Positions 38,201 to 50,290 are shown, counted from the first letter of the stretch. The stretch is DNA of 64,000 bases from Lepeophtheirus salmonis (GCF_016086655.4 NC_052136.2:41718492-41782491); one strand, 5' to 3'. Program-made: numbers and translations. The notes: generated by a model not told the origin, from the sequence alone.

Positions 38201-39602
38201 TCCCTCCCCCAAAAAAAGAAGGAATTTTGTTTTATTCTATAAATTTTTTTCGGTTGATAGGGGGGTTTTAAAATTTTTTTATAAGGATTAATTTTCTTAA
38301 AGGAATGTTATTCGACCAAATAGTGGAGCTAAAATTTTGGAGGTTATAAATGTTTGATCCCATAGTATAATAACTGAGCAATAACCCAAAGTATTTTTTT
38401 TTCTCATAGAATCAAAAATGATTGATGCCATATTCTTCAATTTTTTAATTTCAAAATATTGGCCGCCCCTTTACCTAAATCTGATCGTGCCAAGAGTTTT
38501 CTTCCTCAGGAACCAAAATATGGTAACCACAATTTATATAGATACATAATTCATAAATAGTACATGATACATTTAAATAAATATGTGCTACACAATAAGA
38601 CAAAGTGGGTGGAATAGAATGGAATGAAATCACAAAAACAACGACAGACTCTAAAATTTACATTTAATAATAAATGTAAAAATATTCCTGTTGTGAAGAA
38701 AAGTGTTGACTTTTACCTCTTCCTTCATGTCATGAATCATTGATTCTTTCTCTCAGTGAAAATATTTGTATATCTTTCTTCTCACTTTGTCTCCACTTCG
38801 ACGTATGCAATCTGCCCACAGATATAAAGGCTTCACAGTTTCATTATTAAATGATATTATACTATTATGAATATATTTAGGTATTACGTTCTAGGGCTGT
38901 ATGGAGACTTAAAATTGATTCGTCCCACGTTATGTCGCTCTATTTCTCCTTGATTGACGTTGCAAGTTTTAAGCTACCCTCTATTAAACATCATTTTCAC
39001 TTATATTGATTTCAGTAAATTAGTACGTCAGTTTACTAATATGTAAATGCTAGAAGATGCATAAATATTGAGTCTAGCTAACAAACAATCAAGTAAACAA
39101 CGCTCATATTTTATGAAATCTGTTCTGCAAAAATTGAACTATCTGCGGTTGTTATGCCCAGAGCTGTCGTAATCGAGTCTGGACTTGATTTTTTTTTCTC
39201 AACAGGACTCGTCTCATACTCAAAACCATATGGAGTCAGATATGACTTTGATTTGGTACCATGAGAACTCTGAATTGACTCGCTATCGAACCCATATGCA
39301 CTTCAAATTGGAGTTGTTTTTGAATAGCTCTAATTTATTACAGATTTTTCATGAGAAATTAATGCTCGCCTAGATTTTATTATTTTAAATATATATATTA
39401 TGTCCTTCAAGGTCAAACGAAGAAATTGAAGGGAAATAATTAATTATGTACAACATTTCCTTTTTTTTCTGTCTGGGGCAACTGGGACTAATTAAATAAA
39501 GTTTCCGTGGTGTTTTTTTAGCTCGGTTTCAAACAAAGTAAATATATATTTGTAATTTATATTTTATCTACTAAGAGCTGGAGTACTCGAGTCTGGACTT
39601 GG

Positions 39603-39622
39603 AAGCAAGTGGACACTTGCTT
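39603..39622. repeat. Palindrome inside a GACTCGAGTCTGG-type repeat
   Basis: AAGCAAGTG and CACTTGCTT form a near-perfect 20-base palindrome. It directly follows CGAGTCTGGACTTG, a phrase also present at 39174-39187, so both sites probably belong to one interspersed repeat family. Confidence 0.5.
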
Positions 39623-40297
39623 GAATTGGACACAAAAAAGGTGGGCTCGAATAATAATGACGTAACAGATAATGTCATTGAATAATGTGTGTTACTTGGG
39701 ACGGACTTTGTGTCCGATTTCGGACAGAACCAAACTGATAATTAAAATTTTATTACCTTACTATTTATGACTTTCCTTTCAAACTTTCTCACTTGTTCTA
39801 AGCTTTCCGTTAATTTGCCTTTCCCAAAATGGTTGGTAGATTGAAACATCAAAGCAACAAATAGATATAACAAGAGGGATCGTTAATGTCTATGTTTCGG
39901 CAAAAATCTAAGAAAATAAATGGTTATTTCCATATGCATATATGTGAAAATAATAAAATATTGGTTATAAAAATAAATAATATATCCGAAGATCAGATAA
40001 TAAAAAAAGAAGGAATTATTCAAAAAATAAAAGAACAGAAAAGTAAAATAAATAAGACACACGTTCTTGTTTGTACGTCACGGCTGTTGTATCTAACAGG
40101 TATATAACAATAAATACAACCACAATTAAACGTGAAATTGGTTGATGGCTCTACAATATATACATATAATACATACATAGATACTCTATGATATTTTTTT
40201 TGTTTACTTACCCGACCATGATTTATAATTCCAACAAATGAATATACAAATAAATCATTTGCTCTTCTCGCTATTTTGACATTTCCTCTCCGGCGTA

Positions 40298-40868
40298 GGG
40301 GAGACCAGGCACAGTTGATACACTTTTCGTTTTTTATGGGGGGCTCAAATAGTTACTGATTTGAACACACCAAAGTTTTACATATATATTGTTTGAATCT
40401 ATTTAAAGATTATGACTGTCAATTTTTTTCCATAATATTTGCATTTGTTTGCGTCTTGTCAAATGTTGCAATGGTTTCCAAAGCCACAGATGGTTTCAAC
40501 AGTTTGAGTTATAAATTAAGAAAATTAAACTAAATAATATATTTAAAGGAATAAATAACTAAATTTTTCATGATGTTGAATTATTGACATTCAATAAATT
40601 TCAATATATAAATGAGTTAGTTTTGAATTTTGATAGAATTATATCAAACGATATTTTTCGGAAAAAAATTTCATAGTAATTAACAATTCAAATAATTTAA
40701 GAACATAAGTAATAACAATAAAAAACTGATTTTATTATTATAATAAATATAGTTCCTCCCCAAAAAATAATTTTGCAACATTATATTATACAATTGTGAA
40801 TTAAATATAATGGATCCATCTTTTTTAACATTCGAGACAAATGCCTGTTGCAACTGTACTGGCCTCCC
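40298..40868. mobile_element. MITE with imperfect inverted ends and TA borders
   Basis: The left end reads GGGGAGACCAGGCACAGTTG and the right end, read inward on the other strand, GGGAGGCCAGTACAGTTGCA. With a one-base gap they match over most of about 25 positions. A TA dinucleotide borders both ends (40296-40297 and 40869-40870). The 571-bp interior is AT-rich with no coding frame. Size, inverted ends and TA borders suit a non-autonomous Tc1/mariner-type element, but no related transposase is in the window, so the superfamily is uncertain. Confidence 0.65.
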
Positions 40869-41610
40869 TATATGTATATAATATAAACATCAAAATAAAT
40901 CGTTGATACAGTTTTAGTATACACATAAGTGGGGGATAAAGAAATTTCGCCACCTCAACAGCTTTTTCATTTTCTTATTTTTATCATCCATCTTGTAAGA
41001 ATAGTTATAAAGAATGATGAAAAACTGTTGACTCTCTAATTAATGCCACTTTCCATTAAATGATGGATTAACAATTATTTTTAGTTTAGAAAATGGGACG
41101 TGTATATAGATTGGATTTTGCATTTATAAGTACTACATATGACGTATAAATAACTCACGACTTCTTGTTGCCTCTCCTATTATCCTCGATTCTTTATCAT
41201 CAATACATAATTATAATTAGATACCTATGTATAGATGGATAGATTGGAGATAAACTTCTCTTATTTCTAATGTATATTTTATCTAAATGTATTCTTTCTT
41301 CTCCTCCTTAATGGCAAAAAATAACGCATTAAGAGTCTTCAAATATACAAAATATATGTATGTATCTAAAAATAACGATAAAATGAGATTTATTACAAAT
41401 AAGTTAGTACATACATAAATAGACATAGATATGGGTAAGTAGTCATGCTTGAGAAAAGGAGTTTGGGAAATTCTTTGTCTTTTGTGTGACTATATGGATA
41501 ACTGGACTAGTGTTGGGGTTGGATATGGAAATACTATATCGAGTTGACCACATTATAGTTACAGTTAGATCTAACTAAATAAGTCCTATAAAGAAGTTGG
41601 GTATGGACAC

Positions 41611-42167
41611 AGGAGCGTCCACATGGAGTGGGCTGGAGGGGGGTTGTAGCGTTCCTCACCAAATTAATAATTTTTTTCTTTTTACTAGCATTTTTTTTTA
41701 AATTCAATATTTGAAATTTTTTGTGAGTAGTTGTGGATGTTTGAAATTATTTTCAAAAAATTTGGATAAGAAACTTTTTGTGAGTAGTTGTGGATTTTGG
41801 AAATTATTTTCAAAAATTTTATATTTGAAATTTTTTGAAAACTTTTTCCAAAAGATTTGATTTTCTAAGAGAAGCTAAAAAATTTAATACATAGAATTTA
41901 ATTTTTAAAATTTTTTTCCCAAAATTTTATTTTGTGTAAATAACTATAGATTTTTGAAAAAAAAAATTCAAAAGTATAATATATGAAATTTTTTTCCAAA
42001 AAAATTATTTTTTTGTAAATAGCTATGGATTTTTGTCTTCCAAAAAATTAAATTTTAGTGAATTTTTTTAATTTTTTTTTCGAAGAATTTTAATTATTAC
42101 ATAGTTTTTTCATAAAAAAATCCAAAAGCTAAGACTTCCCCGAAATATTATTCTGTGGACGCCCTTG
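41611..42167. mobile_element. Degenerate AT-rich element with GCGTCCACA ends
   Basis: Starts AGGAGCGTCCACA (41611-41623) and ends TGTGGACGCCCTTG (42154-42167), so the ends are inverted copies. The interior is nearly all A/T and contains a degenerate internal repeat: TGTGAGTAGTTGTGGAT occurs at about 41722 and 41779 (57 bases apart), with weaker versions (GTAAATARCTATRGAT) at about 41936 and 42015. No coding capacity. I could not define a target duplication. Confidence 0.5.
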
Positions 42168-42888
42168 GGACCAGTCGCATAGAAAAATTTGGTCTAAATC
42201 GATCTAATTTAAAATTCGGAATGGACGGCTTTTGAAGTGTTTCATATAATTCGAATAACAAGAATGGACATAAAATCTGTTCATTGATTGAGATCCTAAA
42301 AATCGATCCACGATTTGAACACGATTAAATTTTGGTTCAGGTTGCCTGAGACCCCGAGTTGTCTCCATCAAAATATGGGTATGACTCGTTATAGAAAAAA
42401 ACACTTTAGACCGAACTATACAGTAAAATCGATCCTGGGCAGTGTCTTAACACTAAACTGGACCTTTTCATTATTGTGATTATTTATTTCAAAGGAGTAA
42501 TGACTTTATTATGTATGTAGTATGTAATAGATGTCGGTCCTATAAGGCTGAACTCACGGTATTGAACTAACATCATATTCAAATAGAAAGTATTTATATT
42601 ATTATACAAAAATCATAATGATAAAAAGCGAGAGAAAGAAAAAAAGATAGTGAAGGATGGATCATTATAGTATAGTATGATTACATTTAAATCAAAAGAT
42701 TCCTCATTTAGGCATTTCATACTCCTTACTCAAATGATCAAACTGGGTATCGACTAAATACAATGTACAAACCCAAAACACGAAAATCAGTGATAATGTT
42801 TGTTTTAAGAGAAATTGAAATATTATGATGATCTTTATGCATCTTAAGGCAAACTTTACAATCATAAAAATTTTAATTTTGTAAAAAA

Positions 42889-43011
42889 TATAAGCTGTGG
42901 CGAGCCTGTGCGACTACCCAGGGCAATTTCAATCGTCTCAAGGCTGCTGTAGGTCTACATATCCTTGCACTTTTTCAACAAGTCGTTGAAGGGTTTAAGG
43001 TGAAGGATTGA
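42889..43011 (+). other. Coding-like stretch of about 40 codons
   Basis: In the frame ending with TGA at 43009-43011 the translation holds LWRACATTQGNFNRLKAAV and continues to a V-E-G-F-K-V-K-D end. The residue mix and higher GC differ from the surroundings. The pattern RACA--- followed by a basic/aliphatic tail and a stop recalls the C-terminus of Tc1/mariner transposases (compare the remnant at 62.6-62.8 kb, which has CAACASCLREVV), but I cannot find catalytic motifs upstream. It could equally be an exon relic. Confidence 0.25.
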
Positions 43012-43969
43012 GGTCACATTGGGCTGATTGATAATTAATTAATTAGTTATTAAATATATCAGCCTTCATTGTTCAACTAATTTTCTTTCTGCAAATCATG
43101 TGTATACTTCTTACTTGCTATATATATTTATTTTGCAATTTTTATTCCTCCACTGGTCTCAATTCATTGGACTCACATCATCATATGTTCATTTCTCAAA
43201 TATTAGTACGTTTATTATATTATAAGTAGACATTTGTGTACATTCATTCTGGTTAATGAATCGGAAAGGGTTAATCAGATTTGGAAGATATTTGTTGTTT
43301 GTTTTATCTTTTACCAAAATACGAGTAGATATATTCATTCCAATTATGTTATGCTATCTTGATTTTTGTCTTTTTTCTCTTCTCTCCCAGGATGATAATA
43401 AATAAGAAATAATCGAAAGAGGTAGATATTATTTTTATTATCGAATTAGTTATGTAGTTATTCCTCTACACTAATCCTTTTATGAACGTCAAAACGTCTT
43501 CAAAAGTACGTAAATACCTACTTACATAAAGTTAAACATCAACAATGTCATCATGTGAACTTGGAAAATACTTTATTGTGTCATGACAAAAAGTTTTTAT
43601 AAAGTATAACAAATGTGAATTAGGTGCAGTTTCTACATTTATTTAAATTTGGTTTTAAATAGAAATCAATACTTAATTGATTCTCTCAACCTTTCCTCCT
43701 CCAAAAAGAAAAAATGCCCAAAAAATTATTTCCCAATCCTCCCAAGCTGTCGTAATAATCTTCATATAATAGTAGGACGCCTGCCATATAACTTATTTGA
43801 GTTCAAGTAATCAAGGTTCAGAACACTATTAAGGAGTAATAGAATAAGAAAATCGACAACTGACGGACAAATACATTGGGGATGTTGATGATTTGGAGAT
43901 ACCATTCTATTTTGACTTTTTTTTTCCAATTTTAACTTTTAAAAAACATGTTCTAACATTATGCCATTT

Positions 43970-44024
43970 CAAAATTAAAATTTCCTTAATGTGGCCCTAT
44001 TGTTAAAGAGTTTTTCAACCACTG
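43970..44024 (-). mobile_element. hAT-like terminal fragment
   Basis: Read on the minus strand from 44024 the sequence starts CAGTGGTTGAAAAACTC and goes on to GGGCCACATTAAGG. CAGTGGTT...AAACTC followed by a GGGCCACA block is typical of hAT-family ends. No partner end is visible within about 600 bases on the other side, so it is taken as a truncated copy. Confidence 0.4.
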
Positions 44025-46602
44025 CTCTGGTGTGAAGGACTCAGATGTGAGATGGTGTATGCCATTCACACCACTTTGAATACTATTATTCTGGAAAGGG
44101 AGATAAATAAAGATGGAGGATGATAATTATTGTCATATAGTATCGAATTAGTATCACGTATTATACAATATTATGTGATGTATAAATGTCCCTATGTCTT
44201 TAAATATCTATAAATAGTTATAAATATTCATCTCAACATGAATCACTTTTAAAAACGTACAATATTTAATACAATATGGTCTTGGTAGGTATAAGTTCTT
44301 TTTTTCTCTCTCTCTCTTTTCCTCCCCACTGCTTGGAGTTTTTAGGTAACTCTTCACTCAGTCATAGATATCCTCCTTGATTGATTTATGGAATCCTCAT
44401 CAACACAGAGGAGGAATGGATGGGAATTGTCATAAATTGACTATAATCTAGAGTATACATAGATTCACAAAGTTTTGAAAAATCGTATTTTGTTCCATTT
44501 TCCATATAATTTTAATTCTTTTAAAGGCTTTACCCGACCCGAAATCCAAAATCAAATCACACCCAAAAAATATGTAATCTTGCGGACGCCCATGATTAGT
44601 GACCCCTTAAGTATGTCTAGGCCCGATAATAAATTCAAGAAAATCTTAAAGCTCGATTCGACCGAACGAAAATCATCCTTACCCAATTTTCTGACAAGAC
44701 TCGAGTTCTTAATCTAATCTCTAAGCAAATGTGCGGATATCTGATGCATCAACTCAAATGCACTTGAACATACCGAAATGAGGAAAATCCCTATTTATCT
44801 TTTTAATTCATAATTATAAACAGCCTAATATTTCATATTTACATTTCGATCAATTATGGGCTCTAAATTCAAATGTCTTAGATGGGGTGAGATATTTAAT
44901 AGTTGGCTGTCCTCATTTGATTTATGATCTACTTTATTTGACTTTGGCAATTTACATAAAATCTAGGTGTCATTGTCTCTTTTTTTTTTAAACTATAACA
45001 GCTAGTTTTTGCATCCTTTATGGGTAATTTGTATCGTCTCCAAAGGATTAACCATAACAGTTTACGGATTTAAATGGTTGAAACAATAATTTAAAGAATT
45101 TTAATTTATAATAAAATTATTCCCAGCTTGCTTTTGTGCTGACAGGAGACATATTTCTGTAAAATGTATTTGGTAGTATCAGTATCAAATCTAAAACAAA
45201 GAAATACCTAGGCCTACAAAAATTCATGTATAGCGGCGAAATATGTATTTGTTTTCCGACACGCTAGGCTGAAATCGATTCCGATTCCAGAATTCAGTTA
45301 CGATTTCAGACTCAACTAATATATCTCTTTGTCAAATACGCATTCTATATACACGAGATAGACAAAATTCATCATGTGGACTAGTGATTGTCAAGCTTCT
45401 AATAGTGTGTACTATCTGAGCAAATATCCAGCTCTCCATCTACCACCGTTATGACCAAACTGAATATAAAATAATAGAACCTTAATCTATTTATGATGTT
45501 CCTCAACGTATCACTAGAGAGCTCGTGTATCAAAATTTGGGAACTAAAATGTGTACAATTAAATTAACTAATGAGCGTACTTTATAATTATATATAGTAT
45601 ATATAATTTGTTTCTGCTTTTTTAATTGTTTTGCCTGTTACATAAAATATATATATAGCCATTGGAATCAATCCTTATTAATCAAGTTTTCCATATTGAC
45701 AATTTACTGAAAATTTTCAATGAATTCCAATTCATAAATCTTTGGAATCGTTCATCGTCTCAGCCCACTGAATTCCGCCTTTGTAATGAGTTAAATAAAT
45801 AATTAGAAACAAAGAGTAATCAACTGATTTGCTTCTTGTTTATTTTTTAATGATCATAGGACTTCTATCCCATGTTTTTTTACTTATATCATATCATATG
45901 ATTATCGTTGATGTGGAAATATTATGTCTGAAAGATTATTCACTTATATGTACAAAATAACTACCAACTATTTAACTAACTAACAAACCATTTTGATTTA
46001 TATCTTAATTTTAACTTATATCATCAATTTAATTTTTTTAAACGAATCATTAATAATCTTTCTTTCTTCCTTCCTTTCTACTTTATTAAATAACATAAAG
46101 AAGAATTATAAAAAAAAGAGGTATCATAATACAAAAATGACCTTTTAAATTTCTTATGTAGAATGTCTTTGTTTCATGGGAAGGATACGGGGTGTAGTAA
46201 ATGTTCCGTTTTACTCCTTATGAACATATTATTTAGTAGAAACGTGTCGCTTTATCGTATATATTGTAAGTATCCTCCTTCTAGCCAAATCTTGATACAT
46301 ATCCCAATGTTCTAAATATGGTTTTTGGCATGGCTCATTCTAGATAAAGGGCTATGTACCTTTGAAAGATGTAAGGAAAAAAGTGTAACATATCTCTGTA
46401 GATAGGTATTGAAATAATTATAAGGTTTTTTTAAAAATCATTTCATCATTTTTGGAATCGGAACGGTTATTTGCAGATACAAATTTGTCTAATTAAGTTA
46501 TAATATATTATCTTTGTATACCATATTAGTTCAAGTTGGGAGATTATACCAATTTCAATTAAAAATGAAATTAAGCATTTTAAATGAAAAATGTCTGGAG
46601 TA

Positions 46603-47135
46603 TCTATATAAATAAAGCAAAGTTTGTCTATTTAATTGTATGAATATATCGCAATAAGTCACAGGGTGAACTGTACATACATAGTGGTCCATGAATCATG
46701 ATATATGACATGAAATTATTTTAATATAAGAAAGAATAAAGTAGTCGTATCTATGAAATATTGCAGGAGTGTGCGCATCGCAAGAAAACTGTTTCTTTTG
46801 TTTTTATTATTCGTCTCTTATGTATATCATAATTCAGGTACGTATATTTTAAAACTTGAATAAAATATAAACACTGGTATGTTGAAAAGAATTTTATCTG
46901 TTTTTATTAGTGTGCGTTCTTAAGGCTAAAGTACTCATTAGTCATCCCAACATTTTTTTCTCAAACTCTTATTAGTATTCTTTCATTCTTGAGGAGAGAA
47001 CGTGTCATTTGAATCAATCTAAGCAATTGTGTTCATCAAAAATTGAGAGTAACATCGATGATTTCTTGGGGAGTTATCTTCCATTTATATTAAAGATTTT
47101 TTTTTACTCCGGGCAATGCCGGGTACTACCACTAG
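46603..47135 (+). mobile_element. Non-autonomous Helitron
   Basis: A 533-bp element with the two Helitron signatures. The 5-prime end starts TCTATATAAATAAAGCAAAG and continues with TTTGTC, as in many arthropod Helitrons. The 3-prime end has a short GC-rich hairpin (CCGGGCAATGCCGGG, 47109-47123; six-pair stem with one mismatch) followed by nine bases and the terminal CTAG (47132-47135). The bases outside are A (46602) and T (47136), fitting insertion between A and T without target duplication. There is no Rep/helicase coding sequence, so it would depend on proteins made elsewhere. Confidence 0.85.
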
Positions 47136-48141
47136 TAAGGTAATAAGTAAATTTTTATTTGATGTAAAGTATATGTAAGGGTAATTTCTGACTTTTTAAA
47201 TGAGAATTACTAATTGATAAGTATTATATATAATATTAAGTATGCCTTTTCATGTACTGTCATCATTGAAGAAGTTGTTCATAATAGCAGAAGTTTAAAC
47301 AATATAAATTTTATAAAAATAAATGTGTTTTTTTATTTGTCAATTTTGCTTCATTACTAAATACATAATCTAAATCAATGCCTAGAATATTACTTACTTA
47401 TAGGTTTCTTATCCAATCACTGATGTAAATGAAAGCGCTCCAATGAAATTATATCACAATTTAATAGTTGTTCATTCTTATAATTTTGTCAAATAAAACA
47501 TGTGATAAATATTTTAAATTGCTTGAACAAGTTACAGCAAGTACACTTTTTTTAACAACAATTACAAGTTAAAAGTATCATATCCAAGTCCTCTCAGATG
47601 GAGCGATTGTAAAGGAGTAATTTTAATAGGTCAAATGAAAAGATTGCTTCGATTCTACACTCTACTGCGTTATAGATTACATCACAAATTAAAAGTTATA
47701 CCATCTTGGGGTTCTAGAGTTGATATATTTATTAAATAAAATGAACAAATTTTCAAAAAATCTTCAACAAAGGGCTTTAAAAAACCAATAAAACTTTACA
47801 CCTGTATTGAATATTGCTTGATGTCAATGATGAAATTGAATTAAATAAAATTAATAGCTATCCTGTGAAATTCCATGATTTTTTTTGCAATTTATTTTGT
47901 ATTGGATCGATTAGAGATGATAAATGAAGGATAATTGGAAAAAATAACTGGTCCTTTCAAATGTACTGGTGAATTTATTGTCTACTCTATGTAAATAAGA
48001 ATTTATAATGCTAGAATAACATACTATTTATACAAATTAGCATTTGCTTTATAATACAGCTGGATAGATTTGATAGATAAATTTTTAATAGACACAAAAG
48101 CTAGAAGTCTTTTATTTGTCAGTCCCATTTTAAGATCTAAA
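47136..48141. other. No gene seen
   Basis: One kilobase of AT-rich DNA between the Helitron and the deleted mariner. No frame, repeat end or hairpin stands out. Confidence 0.5.
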
Positions 48142-48143
48142 TA

Positions 48144-48937
48144 CATTCATTCTGTCAAAAAAGTACTGGGAATTGTGAATTTAAATTCCCCATACTGAAA
48201 GTATTTAATTTTTTTTTCTAAGTCGGCAGCACTGTCTTTCATTATGATGCCAAGTTTGAGCATGATCTGTAGACCAATTTGAATTAAATTTTGTGTTGCA
48301 AACAAAATTTCATGTGCTGACGCATTGAAATGTAAGAAAAAACATTGTTGAATCAGTTTTATCACAAACCCAAGCATATGAGTGGTAAAAAGCGTTCAAG
48401 GAGGGCCTTGAGATCGTCGAAGACATGATGCGTACTGGACGACCTTCGTCCTTTACCACCGAACTGAACATTGACGCTGTGAAGGAAATTGTGTTGAAAA
48501 ATCGTCATACCAGCTTAAGAGATTTATCACATTGCCTTAACATCTCTCACGTGTCAGTTTATACCATTCTGGGTACAAATTTGGACATGAGACGCGTCGC
48601 TGCACAGCTTGTTCCTAAATTTCGCCCAAAACAATAAGGTGAGTCTTCGGACATACTTCATCGTACAAATTCCGACCCAAAGCTTTTGCTAATATTTTCA
48701 ACACGTCAGCAAATGAAGTTTCGGTTGCTGCACTTTGTTCAATAATTTTGTTCATGATAAAAATTGTGGAGCACTAGTGAATTAGAGTGACTTATCCAGC
48801 TATTGCACGCAAACTGGTCTACAGATCGCGCTCAAACTTGGTATCATAATGAAATACATTACGAGAAAAAATGATTTTAAATCCTTTCAGTGCGGGCATT
48901 TTAAATTAACAATTCCTGGTACTTTTTTGGCAGAATG
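48144..48937. mobile_element. Internally deleted mariner with long inverted ends
   Basis: An approximately 794-bp element flanked by TA (48142-48143 and 48938-48939). The terminal inverted repeats are long: 48144-48281 on the left and 48810-48937 on the right, sharing CATTCTGYCAAAAAAGTAC, then GGAATTGT-AATTTAAA, CACTGAAAG-like, TTTCATTATGAT-CCAAGTTTGAG and GATCTGTAGACCA blocks, roughly four in five positions by eye. The left end has an extra CATT. The interior keeps only the N-terminal part of a mariner transposase, so the catalytic domain has been lost and the element is non-autonomous. Most mariners have ends of about 30 bases, which makes these notable. Confidence 0.82.
48386..48720 (+). 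pseudogene. Mariner transposase N-terminal remnant
   Basis: Plus-strand frame around the ATG at 48425, inside the deleted mariner. It reads KAFKEGLEIVEDMMRTGRPS, then a VKEIVLKNRHTSLRDLS helix-turn-helix stretch and MRRVAAQLVPKF, the DNA-binding half of a mariner transposase (the family shows GRPSTSTT, ISHGSV and MRRVAAKFVP-like motifs here). A TAA at 48386-48388 follows Trp where the family has an aromatic residue, and a second stop lies at 48635-48637. Beyond that, in the same frame, ILHRTNSDPKLL still matches the family (LL-RT--DP-LL) before similarity ends near 48720. None of the catalytic aspartates remains. It cannot make an active enzyme. Confidence 0.85.
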
Positions 48938-49366
48938 TAAATACATATACTTTAGGGTCCCAAAAAGGCCGACATCTACAATGCTAATGAATGTCACATG
49001 AAAATGTTCTATAATAGTAGTAAGTAAAATAAAGACTCTAAAATTATGTATTGAACAGAATCTGAATAAAATTCCTCTAGAGATTATTTGAAATCTTATT
49101 GTAAAAAATGTAAAATGAGAGATTTAAAATATTGCATCTAAAAGGAAATAAATGAAAGAATTAAATTTTGCACAAATCACCCTAAAAATGAATTTTTAAT
49201 TACGTTTTTTGTACATTTTATTTAATGATTATATCAACCTCAATATCACTTTCAGTTAATTATGTAATCTGTGACGTTAGTCAGAACACTTTATTTATAG
49301 TGTCGATTAATATTTCATAAGACTTACATTATAATTAAACAAATAAGACGTTAGGGAGCATACAAA

Positions 49367-49392
49367 TTGTAACTTGTGCATACAAGTTACAA
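49367..49392. repeat. Hairpin TTGTAACTTG / CAAGTTACAA
   Basis: Perfect 10-base arms (49367-49376 and 49383-49392) with a 6-base loop. It belongs to the same motif style as the TTGTACAAGTT cluster at 13.3-15.8 kb. Confidence 0.65.
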
Positions 49393-50124
49393 CATATACA
49401 ATGATAACTTGGGGGTTTTCCTTTTGTTGCCGAGACTCATTTATACTTTGAAGGTAGATACCTACAAGAGTTCAATCAAGTCTGTTAGTTATATATACAT
49501 ACATATTATGTATTTCCATTTTATAAGAAGCCCCAAAGTCTACTTTAACATTTGTATTGTTATAATCCGGTGTCAATCAGTTGGAATTATTTGTTTATGT
49601 ATGTTGTATATTCGTGCATACATACTGACACGAAAAACCGTTAATTCATCTTCTCAAGAAACGCCGAGCCTCTACTCTTCTTCCCGAACACTGCAATACA
49701 TAATAAATGAAATCTGACTCAATTACATCTATTTTAACATCAACTGTTATCTTGAAAGTTGAAGTAATTGTATAATATATACGTAATAAGTAAATTCTAG
49801 TCCTAATTTATGAGTAGAAAAAAACACAATATAATATTGTTATTATTATATTTATTATTGTAACAATTTGACCAATTTTTTTATGACTTCTTTTTCAATT
49901 ACCACAGCCAAAAATTGTTGTCTCTCGTTATTATTACCATTTCCAAGAGATCCTCATATCTGATTGAGTATAGTTAAACGATTTTTTTTAGTAGGTACAC
50001 ATAATATTAATAAATGTATGTATTTGAAACTCTATGATGTCACAAGCTATCATATTCATTCAATGTCGTGCCATATTCAACTCCTATTGAATGACGTTAT
50101 TTTAAGTCCCTCTCTTTCTATATC

Positions 50125-50290
50125 TAGTGGTTTTTATTTTCCGGTAAATTGTCTTCGAATGAGATCCCGGGAAAGTAATTTTTAATATAACGGGATACCG
50201 GGAAATTTCGGAAACCCCTTAGTAAATAATAAATACTGTTAAATTCAAGTATTTCTTTTTATATTTTAAAAAGGAATAATAAATTTTAAG
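50125..50290. repeat. Dispersed repeat, copy 2 of 2
   Basis: Partner of 1415-1600: TTTTCCGGTAAATTGTCTTC, GAGATCCCGGGAAA, a further CCGGGAAATTTCGG block, then an A/T-rich tail ending ATTTTAAGC. A related piece (CCGGGAAAACGAGCTCCCGGG) follows at about 50448-50468. Unknown class. Confidence 0.4.

Larger units (their letters stand above)
28883..40297. other. Gene-poor AT-rich region
   Basis: Apart from the 91-codon frame at 29014-29289, nothing here looks coding. Repeats include ATT/TTA microsatellite tracts (about 30290-30310 and 30488-30505), a CAT/ATC tract near 33159-33175, hairpins at 32237-32270, 35352-35375 and 39603-39622, and two pieces of a family with GGACCG and GTCC-rich motifs (about 34340-34400 and 36005-36050). 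The frame at 35131-35337 (minus) starts MGTSTVKDLLRDKST, faintly like pogo/Tigger helix-turn-helix sequences, but is too short to assign. Confidence 0.5.
40869..46602. other. Gene-poor AT-rich region
   Basis: Apart from the element at 41611-42167 and the fragments listed separately, I see nothing definite. The plus frame 44475-44717 runs across repeat-like ACCCGACCCGA and GCCCGATAA motifs and the TGCGGACGCCCATG repeat end at 44581-44594, so it is not treated as a gene. Clusters such as AATCGATTCCGATTCC (about 45271) also look like interspersed repeat pieces. Confidence 0.5.

Noticed and set aside
39185..39373. Frame starting MIFFSQQDSSHTQN, with a QQD motif as in transposases
   Set aside because: The surrounding residues do not fit a DDE domain and the QQD codons fall in a GACTCG-type repeat; chance match.
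44475..44717. 80-codon plus-strand frame
   Set aside because: It runs through ACCCGACCCGA-type repeat words and the GGACGCCC repeat end, so it is a frame across interspersed repeats.
48147..48377. 76-codon minus-strand open frame
   Set aside because: It lies mostly in the left long inverted repeat of the deleted mariner; the right repeat carries the related sequence. It is a by-product of the repeat, not a gene.
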